From: an uncultured Muribaculaceae bacterium
GTDB lineage: Bacteria; Bacteroidota; Bacteroidia; Bacteroidales; Muribaculaceae
DNA length: 64,000 nt
NCBI GenBank assembly: GCA_910587925.1
Contig: CAJUOC010000001.1
Location: forward strand, 95,252-159,251
Direction: 5' to 3'
This document shows positions 35,517-43,200 of the stretch, piece after piece. The position numbers and the translations under genes were made by a program. The notes under the pieces were generated by a model. It was not told the DNA's origin. It made no database searches and was given only the letters and a program-made list of their open reading frames with translations. How positions within the stretch are numbered: the first letter of the stretch is position 1; each line of letters starts with the position of its first letter.

Positions 35517-36821
35517 TTATTTCCGGCGGCGCAAGGCACTCTTGGCCACGCGTATGTAGTCGAGCAGCGGGCGCGATGATATGCAGGAGTAGGAGCAGCA
35601 GCCACACTCGATACAGTCGGCCACGCGCGCCGCGGCGGCCTCGTCCCACATGCGCATACGGCCGTATGTCGACAGCAGGTATGGCTCGAGACCCATCGGA
35701 CAGGCATCGACGCATGAGCCGCAGCGCACACACGGCTCTACCTCCGGCGCGGGCGCGGGGGGCATCACCAGCACTCCCGATGTGCCCTTGGTGACGGGGG
35801 CGTCGAGATTGATGGCCGCGCGTCCCATCATGGGGCCGCCGAGCACCACCTCGCAGTCGTCGGGCAACCCGCGGAGCAGCTCGGCAAGCGGGGTGCCGAG
35901 AGCGACAAGGAAGTTGCCGCGGCCGGCCACGCTGCCTGTCACTGTGACGACGCGCTCGATGAGCGGCATACCGCACTCGACGGCCGCGTACACGGCATAG
36001 GCGGTGGCGACATTCTGCACGGCGGCGCCGACGTCGGCGGGCAGACAGCCCGACGGGATGCGACGGCCCGTGACGGCCTCCACGAGCTGCTTCTCGCCGC
36101 CCTGGGGATACTTGGTCTTGAGCTGCACCACCTCGATGCGGGACTCGGCGCCGAGGGCGGCGCGCAAGGCAGCGGCTGCCTCGGGCTTGTTGTCCTCGAG
36201 CGCTATTACGGCACGTCGGCCGCGGCAGGCGGTGAGCATCAGCCCCACCCCGGCGATAATCTGAGGTGCATATTCCCGGCAGAGCGCATCGTCGCAGGTG
36301 AGATATGGCTCGCACTCACATGCGTTGATTATCAGCACTTCGGGGGGCGTCTTGCCGCCCATCTTCACGACCGTGGGGAAAGTGGCGCCGCCCATGCCCA
36401 CGATGCCGGCCGATGCGACACGGTCGCGTATCCCGTCGGGAGTACGGTCGGCGGCGACGACCTGCGGCTCGGCGGCCAGGCGACGGTCGCGGGCGACAGT
36501 GTCGGCCTCGTGGTCGGCCTCCGATGCCTCGATGATGATGGCGGCCATGGGGTAGCCGGCCGGTCCGTCGACCTCCCCGATGGCTTTGACGGTGCCCGAT
36601 ATGGAGGCATGCAGAGGCGCCGACACGGCACCGGCGGCCGTGGCGATGAGCTGGCCGCGGCCGACATGGTCGCCCACCGACACACACGGCGCGGCAGGCG
36701 CTCCGATATGCTGGGCCAGCGGCAACACCGCCCGGCGGGGCAGCGGCAGCGGCTCTATCGGCATCCCTGCGGTAATCTTCGACGGGGCGGGATGTATGCC
36801 GCCGAGCTTAAACGTTTTCAT
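35517..36821 (-). CDS. rnfC: Rnf electron transport complex subunit C
   Basis: 434 residues. An N-terminal barrel-sandwich domain (FKLGGIHPAPSKI) leads to the NADH/FMN domain with GIVGMGGATFPTVVKMGG and INACECEPYLTCD. Two 4Fe-4S clusters follow at the C-terminus (CVRCGSCVDACPMG and CIECGCCSYSCISSRP). It is the NAD(H)-facing peripheral subunit. Its start overlaps the rnfB end by 14 bp. Confidence 0.94.
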   Translation of the reverse strand: MKTFKLGGIHPAPSKITAGMPIEPLPLPRRAVLPLAQHIGAPAAPCVSVGDHVGRGQLIATAAGAVSAPLHASISGTVKAIGEVDGPAGYPMAAIIIEASEADHEADTVARDRRLAAEPQVVAADRTPDGIRDRVASAGIVGMGGATFPTVVKMGGKTPPEVLIINACECEPYLTCDDALCREYAPQIIAGVGLMLTACRGRRAVIALEDNKPEAAAALRAALGAESRIEVVQLKTKYPQGGEKQLVEAVTGRRIPSGCLPADVGAAVQNVATAYAVYAAVECGMPLIERVVTVTGSVAGRGNFLVALGTPLAELLRGLPDDCEVVLGGPMMGRAAINLDAPVTKGTSGVLVMPPAPAPEVEPCVRCGSCVDACPMGLEPYLLSTYGRMRMWDEAAAARVADCIECGCCSYSCISSRPLLDYIRVAKSALRRRK

Positions 36822-37650
36822 TGACGACCGGTTTTGGCATGGTAAACGTGGCTTTTACGGCGCCCGTCGGGCACACTCCGATACACTTGCCGCAGGCGCG
36901 GCAGAGCGAGGCGTCGATACGGGCGAGATTGTCGGTCACGGTGATTGCTCCGAAGGGGCATGTGCGCGCACATTTGCCGCATCCGATGCAGGCGGCCGAG
37001 CAGGCCTTGCGGGCCACGGCTCCGCGAGCGCGCGACGAGCAGGCCACCCATACGCGACGGTCGCGGCGGCCGCGCCCCCGCAGCTCTATGAGGCCTCGCG
37101 GGCAGGCGCCTACGCATTTGCCGCAGGCCGTGCATCGGGCGGGGTCGACGGCGGGCAGCCCCGTGGCCGGGTCGATGACTATGGCGCCAAACTGGCATAC
37201 ATCGGTGCAGTCGCCGCAGCCCAGGCAGCCGTATGCGCAGCCGGTGGTGCCGGCGCCGGCGGCCGCCTCGACCGCACACGAGCGCGGCCCTTGATATATG
37301 TACATGCGCGGGCGCGCGGAGCACGAGCCGGCGCATCGCACCACGGCTATACGCTGCTCCGAGGCGGCCGCGTCGGTACCGAGGATGCCGGCGATGGTCT
37401 TCATCACCGCATCGCCGCCCACGGGGCAGTACAGCCCGTCGAGCCGCCCGGCCGCCACACACGCGCAGGCAAAGTCGCGACAACCCTTCAGACCGCACCC
37501 GCCGCAATTGGCGCCGGGCATCAGTGCGGCGATGGACTCGACCCGCGGGTCTTCGTCGACACGGAAGCGCCGCGACACAAAGTAGAGCAGCACGGCGCCG
37601 ACCACTCCGGTGACGCCCAGGATGATAATTGTGGTAATGATAGCAGGCAT
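36808..37650 (-). CDS. rnfB: Rnf electron transport complex subunit B
   Basis: 280 residues. N-terminal membrane anchor (about 3-25), then a 4Fe-4S (Fx) domain with GANCGGCGLKGCRDFA and LYCPVGG. Four Cys-rich ferredoxin motifs follow (CLGCGDCTDVCQFG, CTACGKCVGACPRG, CIGCGKCARTCPFG, CRACGKCIGVCPTG). It accepts electrons from ferredoxin. The start ATG 37650 shares one base with the rseC-like stop; an in-frame extension upstream is rejected. Confidence 0.94.
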   Translation of the reverse strand: MPAIITTIIILGVTGVVGAVLLYFVSRRFRVDEDPRVESIAALMPGANCGGCGLKGCRDFACACVAAGRLDGLYCPVGGDAVMKTIAGILGTDAAASEQRIAVVRCAGSCSARPRMYIYQGPRSCAVEAAAGAGTTGCAYGCLGCGDCTDVCQFGAIVIDPATGLPAVDPARCTACGKCVGACPRGLIELRGRGRRDRRVWVACSSRARGAVARKACSAACIGCGKCARTCPFGAITVTDNLARIDASLCRACGKCIGVCPTGAVKATFTMPKPVVNENV

Positions 37651-38081
37651 CAGTCGGATATGATTTTTGTGATTTTCCACTTCGCCGGGGCCTCGATACG
37701 CTCCCTCACAAGACACAGCGCCACAAATGTGGCGCCCAGCGCCAGCAGCCCCACGGCCACCGCTCCGGCCTCTGACATGCCGGCGAGCATGGCGATGGCG
37801 AGCGCGGCCACAAGCACCGCCGTCGGCAGCAGCAGCGTGGCCACCACGGCGCGGCGCCCGAGCGCGCGGGGCGCTTCGATGAGCACCTGATCACCTGCGG
37901 CGGGCGACACGCCCGCGGGTACAGCCACCTCAAGCACCATCTCCGACGAGCGCGTGCACACGGCCGAGATACGGCATCCGGCACAACCGTCGCCGGAGCC
38001 GCCCATATCGGTAAGACGCACCACGGCAGTACCCTGCGAGGGCAGCGATACTACTCGGGCACGGTGGCTGATGGGTGACAT
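37650..38081 (-). CDS. RseC/MucC-family (SoxR-reducing system) membrane protein
   Basis: 143 residues. A Cys cluster near the N-terminus (GCAGCRISAVC, about residues 33-43), a small beta region, then two membrane helices (about 78-100 and 103-122). RseC-family proteins are common first genes of Bacteroidetes rnf operons and are thought to assist the complex. It starts the operon rseC-rnfBCDGEA, under the promoter at 38124-38153. Confidence 0.85.
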   Translation of the reverse strand: MSPISHRARVVSLPSQGTAVVRLTDMGGSGDGCAGCRISAVCTRSSEMVLEVAVPAGVSPAAGDQVLIEAPRALGRRAVVATLLLPTAVLVAALAIAMLAGMSEAGAVAVGLLALGATFVALCLVRERIEAPAKWKITKIISD

Positions 38082-38123
38082 TCAGGATAAAAAGATGATA
38101 GGACAAACTCTGAAACTGCACCA

Positions 38124-38153
38124 CAAAGTTACGGAAATATTTCCGTAATCAAA
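38124..38153 (-). promoter_or_regulatory. Promoter of the rseC-rnf operon with an embedded palindrome
   Basis: On the minus strand TTTG (38150-38153), 18 bp, TAACTTTG (38124-38131). The -7 is exact; the spacer is slightly short. Most of the spacer is the perfect 20-bp palindrome at 38129-38148. Confidence 0.6.
38129..38148. promoter_or_regulatory. Candidate operator: 20-bp perfect palindrome
   Basis: TTACGGAAATATTTCCGTAA is its own reverse complement, lies between the -33 and -7 boxes of the rnf promoter and overlaps the -7 by three bases, the classic position for a dimeric repressor. Confidence 0.5.
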
Positions 38154-38240
38154 TTGGATGTTTATGCATATTTTTGGAATATTTTACTTGTCGATTGAGT
38201 GTCCTGCATTTGTTATCATTTGTTAATGTGGGCCTGCGGT

Positions 38241-38272
38241 TTTGCATTTCAGCCCCCGACGGTATAAATTTG
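38241..38272 (+). promoter_or_regulatory. Consensus promoter of the kinase-ATPase-FHA-phosphatase cassette
   Basis: TTTG (38241-38244), exactly 20 bp, TAAATTTG (38265-38272), a full consensus match. Expected transcription start is near 38279, leaving a leader of only about 12 nt before ATG 38292. Confidence 0.8.
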
Positions 38273-38291
38273 TATCTTGCGATTGTATACG

Positions 38292-39329
38292 ATGGAAAGA
38301 GATAAAGAGCTATACAGGCAGCGGGAGCAGTACCGGCATGCCTCGTGTGATACTGATACGGGCGCGGTATGCGCCAATTGCGGAGCGGCCGTTGCTGCCG
38401 ACGCGCGCTTCTGCGAGGAATGCGGGGCGCCGCTGGGCGGCCACGCCTGCCGCTGGTGCGGCGCCAGCGTGGCGCCGGGCCTGGCGCTGTGCCCCGCCTG
38501 CGGGCGCCCGACCACGATGCAGTGTACATACTGCGGCGCCGCGATGGGCGCCGGCGACGCCTTCTGCGCCGAGTGTGGCAATCCCCGCGCGGGCATCACG
38601 TGCCCGGGCTGCGGCACGCTCAACTTCCGCAGCTTCTGCCGCAAGTGCAATCATCCGCTCAACGCGATGGCGCTCCAAGCTGTCGGGCAGGCCAAGGCCG
38701 ACCCGCGCTACCGCCGCGCATGTCTTCTGGCCGATGAGATGGCCGACATGGAGGAGGAGATGGCCCGGCTGGAGCGGATTGTCGCCGACACGGCCGCCGA
38801 GAGCCTGCTGGATACCGGCGGCGGTATGAGCGACGACACACGCCGGCTGCTCGACGAGTATGAACGGCTGTCGCGCATCGCCGCCGGGCGGCGCCGCCCG
38901 GCGGCAGCGCCGACTCCCGCGCCGGAGCCGCGCAAGGCCAGGGCATTTGTCATCGGCAAGGCCGAGGAGCGCGCCGATGTCGACACCGCGGGCCGCGCGA
39001 CCTTTGCCGACGCCGCGGCCAGACTGGAGAGCCTGCGGCGGCAGTACCACGACAAGGCGGCCGAGCTGCAGCGCGAGATAGACGCCATGATACCCGACCC
39101 GGCCGACCCGCCCGAGATTCAGCGCAACTATGCCTGCGCCCACAAGATCACCACTCGCGTCACGGTGTATACCAAGGAAAAGCGGCGCGTGGCCTGGGTC
39201 TGCAACAAGTGCCACATATGGCACTCCAATCCCTCGGAGTGTGCCGTGGCCGAGTTTGGCGGCAAATGGGTATCCAAGGAAGTCACCGTAGAGAGCGAGG
39301 CCACCGGCACCGCCACCATAAATATATAA
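38292..39329 (+). CDS. Multi-zinc-ribbon coiled-coil protein (cassette gene 1)
   Basis: 345 residues, not recognised as a named family. Residues about 27-125 hold four consecutive zinc ribbons (CANCG...CEECG, CRWCG...CPACG, CTYCG...CAECG, CPGCG...CRKCN). A helical, charged middle with coiled-coil character follows (about 150-195, 238-270). A further Cys/His cluster lies near the C-terminus (NYACAHKI and VCNKCHIWHSNPSEC). No signal peptide or membrane helix. It probably acts as a cytoplasmic adaptor. ATG 38292 is chosen since the promoter's start point lies about 12 nt upstream, making a longer product unlikely. The kinase gene follows after 70 bp. Confidence 0.75.
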   Translation: MERDKELYRQREQYRHASCDTDTGAVCANCGAAVAADARFCEECGAPLGGHACRWCGASVAPGLALCPACGRPTTMQCTYCGAAMGAGDAFCAECGNPRAGITCPGCGTLNFRSFCRKCNHPLNAMALQAVGQAKADPRYRRACLLADEMADMEEEMARLERIVADTAAESLLDTGGGMSDDTRRLLDEYERLSRIAAGRRRPAAAPTPAPEPRKARAFVIGKAEERADVDTAGRATFADAAARLESLRRQYHDKAAELQREIDAMIPDPADPPEIQRNYACAHKITTRVTVYTKEKRRVAWVCNKCHIWHSNPSECAVAEFGGKWVSKEVTVESEATGTATINI

Positions 39330-39336
39330 ATACGAT

Positions 39337-39390
39337 TTATACACATTATAAGACTTATAAATCTTATACGACTTATACGTCTTATATACA
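39337..39390 (+). repeat. Six tandem 9-bp repeats before the kinase start codon
   Basis: Six consecutive 9-mers all begin TTATA (TTATACACA, TTATAAGAC, TTATAAATC, TTATACGAC, TTATACGTC, TTATATACA). The array ends 9 bp before ATG 39400 and occupies the position of the ribosome-binding region. It is far more AT-rich than its surroundings. Confidence 0.85.
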
Positions 39391-39399
39391 CCGACAGAT

Positions 39400-42300
39400 A
39401 TGAGCGACTACGACAAGCCCGGCACGGGCACCGCAATACCGCCCGCCGGCACAGGCACCATGGTACCGCCCGCCGCGGGTACCGGCACGGCAATCCCGCC
39501 CGCCGCAGGCACCGGCACGGCCATACCAGGCGCCACCGCCGTGACAGCGGGTGCCACATCGGGCATGATACCCGAGTACGACGAGTATGTGATACGCGGC
39601 ATCCGATACCGTGTATGCCCGCAGCATACGGCCAAGACTCTGCGCAAAAGGTCGGGCGAGGCCAAGATATTTGTGGTCGACAACGGCGGCCGTCTTTTTG
39701 TCTTGAAGCTGTATCGCCCGGGCCACTCGCCCAATCATGCCATCCTCGACCAAGTGCAGCAGGCCAAGGGCGGATTTATCATCGACCTCTACGACCACGG
39801 CCGGTGGGACGACCCGCTCCACCCCGGCATCACTCTCGACTACGAGGTGATGGCCTACGCCCCTCACGGCTCGCTGGCCGAGATACGGCTGAAAGGCGAC
39901 GAGAAACGATTTCGCGATGTGGCGCGGCGCATGGCATTCTGCATCAAGCAGTGCCACGACCGCCACATACTCCACCGCGACATCAAGCCCGAGAATTTCC
40001 TCTTCACCGACCCGGCGCGCACGACATTTGTCCTCACAGACTTCGGCATCGCCCGCTCGATCAGCGGCGACGGCCCGGTGAAGGTCGACACGGCCAAGTC
40101 GAGCTACTTCGTGTCGCCCGAAGGCTCGATGAGCTCCAAAGACCGCACCACATATGTCGACCGCCCCACCGACTATTACTCGATGGGCATGACCCTGCTG
40201 GCCCTGTGGCTGGGAGCCGACCGCTTTTACAGACTCTTTCCCTACGACCGGCTGGAGGAGCTCGACCGCCTCAAGCTCAACAACAAGGTGATACACGAGA
40301 TACGCGACGAGCTCGGCGACATGAGCGCCCACTCGCGCTCGCTGCTCGAGCGCCTGCTCGAGGCAGGCGACCAGAGCCGCGCGGGATTTGACGACATCAG
40401 GCGCTGGTGTGAGGGCGAGACGCTCAAGACCGGCGCCGCGGCCGAGGCTGCGCGCTCGGGCGACTTCGAGGTGACTTTTGACGAGACCAAGGGCAAGGTG
40501 GCCCACTCGCGCGAGGAGCTGGCGGCGATGATGCTTGATGACCCCGATTTTGCCAAGGCTTTTCTTTACAGGGGCATGGCCCGCGCCGCGCTCCAGAGCA
40601 AGTATCCGCGACTGGCGGCCGAAATCGACGACGTCGCCCAGCGGCTGTATCCGCGTCCCGAGGAGCAGTACACCGGCATCTGGGCAGCCTGCCTCATCCT
40701 CGACCCGTCGCTGCCTTTCATAGGTATGAGCGGCAAGCCGCGACGCACTCCAAAAGAGATAGCCGAGGAGCTCGGCGCACACACCAACTACTACTACGCC
40801 GAGCTATCCAAGAAAGCGTCTCCGCTCTGGGCATACCTGCGCGCCCACGGCGATGCCGTGAAACACTTCCCGGACAAATTCCAGCCGATGATAGCTCACG
40901 ACGGCCCTCACGGACTGTTTGCCCTGCGCCTCGCCCTTGACCCCTCCACGAAGCTCCTCGACGATAAAAACCGCCCCATCACATCGCTCAAACAACTGGC
41001 GGAATACATCTGGAACGACAAGGCATTCAAGGCCAAGCGCCTGATATCGCCGGGCGATATGATATACACCTACATGGCCACTTTCGGGCCAAATGCGGCC
41101 AAACTCGCCGCCACCTACCCCGCCCGTATCCGCAAGGAGGGTGTGGCGGGGGTCTACGCCCTGTGTCTGGAGCTGGACAAGGATATGGCATACACGGGCA
41201 AGAGCGGCAAGAGCATCACCAATGTGAAGCAGATGGCCGACGAGCTGTGGGACCACTTCAGCACATACCGCGGCGAGCTCGCCGACCCCTCGCACCAGCT
41301 GTGGCAGTACATGCGCACCTGGGGCGACTCCTGGCGACGCATCGCCGACACCTACCCCGCCCTGCTCGGCAAGCGCTACGACGATTACGGATTCAAGCTC
41401 ATATACCTGCTCGACCCGTCCAAGCCCTTTGTGGTGCAAAACCCCGAGAGCCGCAAGTGGGTCAACGTCAAGACTTTCGACGACATGGTGGCATACATCG
41501 CCGACAATGGCACCACCGACCCCACCCTCGAGTCGCTCAGCGACGAATGCTTTGTCACCTGGCTCATGGGCAGCCCGCGCGAAGCCGACCGCAAGCGCGG
41601 CGCCCTCGTGGAGCAGATGGTGAGGCAGCTCGGCGCCGCCTCGCGCAAGCAGGGATTTTTCATCCTCTACAGCATCACACCCGAGCTGGGATACTTCCTG
41701 CGCAAGGGCGAGCGCATGACTCCGGCCCAGATAGCCGAGTACATGGATTCCAAAGGACCCGACGCGCCCATATGCCGCCTGCTCAAGTCGCCCGACACAT
41801 TTGCCGGCTCGCGTCTCCACCAGTTTATGCGTGCCCGCAAGATGCAGAGCTATATCGACGGCATCAACAAAATCATCGACGTGCCGGCCAATATCGCCGC
41901 CCACAAGTCGGCGCCCTACAACGAGCGCATCGCCCTGTACAAGGTCATCGACTTCATGGGACACCGCCCCACCTACCACGTCACATCGACCAGGAGCACG
42001 GTGCGCTCGCTCGACGATGTGAAGCGCCTCGACCCCAAGACACGCGACTGGGCCATCAACCGCGGCATGGCCGACTACCTCACCATCTTTTTCCACGAGG
42101 CCAAGGGCGCTAAATTCACATTCGACAAATACAAGCAGTATTACTACTATATCGCCAACATGTGTCCCGGCTACGACGGCCTGCAACGCTCGGCCGCCGT
42201 GCGCGCCCGCGTCGACACGGCCCGCGGCCGGCGCGACAAGGCATGGCAATCGCTGCGGCGCACCGCTCTGATCACCACCCTGCTGTGCATGATACCGATG

Positions 42301-43200
42301 ATACTCACCGTATTGTGGATGATATACACATCATTTACCGGCGACCGTGCCGCCCTTGAGGAGGCCTTCACCGCCATCGGCGGCTACCTCGCCATCGGCG
42401 GCGCCATCATCGGCGTGATCGGCGGCCTGGAGGGCGGTATCTTCGGCGCCGTCATCGGCGGCCTGGCCGGCTACTGGATACCGGCTCTGGTGTTTGCACT
42501 GCTCAGCGCCGTGGCCCCGTGGGTGCTCTCGGCGCTGGTCGTGGCCGGGGCGGTATACTGCATACGCAAGATGCGCGTCGACAACGACGACCCCCATATC
42601 CCCACCGGCAACGCCTACGCCACCCTCTGCGAGCAGGCCGACCTGCTGGCCATATGCGAGACATTCGGCACCACAGCGGCCGCCTTCGGCTCGGTATCGA
42701 GAGTCGACCCCTGCGTGACATTCGACAAATCGCGCGACGCGGCCCTGAGCCAGCGCAAGCGGGTACGCCGCGGAGCCATCGGCATGGTCATACTCACCGC
42801 GGTGACCGCCGCCATCGGCATCAGCCTGTACAAGACGGTCGACAGTATCGAGAGCGCCCCGGCCGAGGCCACAGTCACAGTGGTACCGGCCGACATGCCC
42901 GGCCGCTGGACAGGCACTTTCCACGGCCGCGCCGCCGAGATGAATCTCGAGCTCGACGGCATCGCCGTGACTGGCACCGTCACCATACAGTACTCCACCC
43001 CGATGACCCAGCAGGTACGCGGCTCGCTCGACTACGGTATGCTCACCCTCGAGGTCGAGGGCACGCCCGGCGCCAAGTATGTGGGTACGGCCGCCGAGGG
43101 CGACGACACCTATACATACACCGGCATGTACTCCAATCCGTCGAAGGGTACACGCCATCAATTCTCATTCTCCAAGCCCATACACGATGGAATGCAATAA
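39400..43200 (+). CDS. Membrane Ser/Thr protein kinase with six novel repeats (cassette gene 2)
   Basis: 1266 residues. An N-terminal Gly/Thr/Pro linker with four GTGTxxPxA units (about 8-44). A Hanks-type kinase domain (about 68-345) has Lys103 in FVLKLYRPG, the catalytic loop HRDIKPENF (192-200), DFG at 214-216 and VSPEG in the activation segment; the glycine loop is atypical. Six tandem repeats of about 80-90 residues begin near 426, 505, 584, 664, 752 and 843, each opening with a pattern like GIWAACLILDPSLPF. Membrane helices follow (about 957-980, 995-1054, 1126-1146), then a beta-rich C-terminal domain (about 1165-1266, GRWTGTFHGRAAEMNLELDG). Catalytic residues look intact. The repeats match no family I know. 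Its end overlaps the ATPase gene by 14 bp. Confidence 0.82.
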   Translation: MSDYDKPGTGTAIPPAGTGTMVPPAAGTGTAIPPAAGTGTAIPGATAVTAGATSGMIPEYDEYVIRGIRYRVCPQHTAKTLRKRSGEAKIFVVDNGGRLFVLKLYRPGHSPNHAILDQVQQAKGGFIIDLYDHGRWDDPLHPGITLDYEVMAYAPHGSLAEIRLKGDEKRFRDVARRMAFCIKQCHDRHILHRDIKPENFLFTDPARTTFVLTDFGIARSISGDGPVKVDTAKSSYFVSPEGSMSSKDRTTYVDRPTDYYSMGMTLLALWLGADRFYRLFPYDRLEELDRLKLNNKVIHEIRDELGDMSAHSRSLLERLLEAGDQSRAGFDDIRRWCEGETLKTGAAAEAARSGDFEVTFDETKGKVAHSREELAAMMLDDPDFAKAFLYRGMARAALQSKYPRLAAEIDDVAQRLYPRPEEQYTGIWAACLILDPSLPFIGMSGKPRRTPKEIAEELGAHTNYYYAELSKKASPLWAYLRAHGDAVKHFPDKFQPMIAHDGPHGLFALRLALDPSTKLLDDKNRPITSLKQLAEYIWNDKAFKAKRLISPGDMIYTYMATFGPNAAKLAATYPARIRKEGVAGVYALCLELDKDMAYTGKSGKSITNVKQMADELWDHFSTYRGELADPSHQLWQYMRTWGDSWRRIADTYPALLGKRYDDYGFKLIYLLDPSKPFVVQNPESRKWVNVKTFDDMVAYIADNGTTDPTLESLSDECFVTWLMGSPREADRKRGALVEQMVRQLGAASRKQGFFILYSITPELGYFLRKGERMTPAQIAEYMDSKGPDAPICRLLKSPDTFAGSRLHQFMRARKMQSYIDGINKIIDVPANIAAHKSAPYNERIALYKVIDFMGHRPTYHVTSTRSTVRSLDDVKRLDPKTRDWAINRGMADYLTIFFHEAKGAKFTFDKYKQYYYYIANMCPGYDGLQRSAAVRARVDTARGRRDKAWQSLRRTALITTLLCMIPMILTVLWMIYTSFTGDRAALEEAFTAIGGYLAIGGAIIGVIGGLEGGIFGAVIGGLAGYWIPALVFALLSAVAPWVLSALVVAGAVYCIRKMRVDNDDPHIPTGNAYATLCEQADLLAICETFGTTAAAFGSVSRVDPCVTFDKSRDAALSQRKRVRRGAIGMVILTAVTAAIGISLYKTVDSIESAPAEATVTVVPADMPGRWTGTFHGRAAEMNLELDGIAVTGTVTIQYSTPMTQQVRGSLDYGMLTLEVEGTPGAKYVGTAAEGDDTYTYTGMYSNPSKGTRHQFSFSKPIHDGMQ

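Noticed and set aside
38149..38291. Riboswitch or small RNA ahead of the kinase cassette
   Set aside because: The predicted leader is only about 12 nt, too short for a structured RNA.
39337..39390. CRISPR array
   Set aside because: The repeated units are 9 bp, adjacent and without spacers, and no cas genes are present.
39382..42249. Minus-strand open frames opposite the kinase
   Set aside because: They mirror the kinase codons; intact kinase motifs are on the plus strand.
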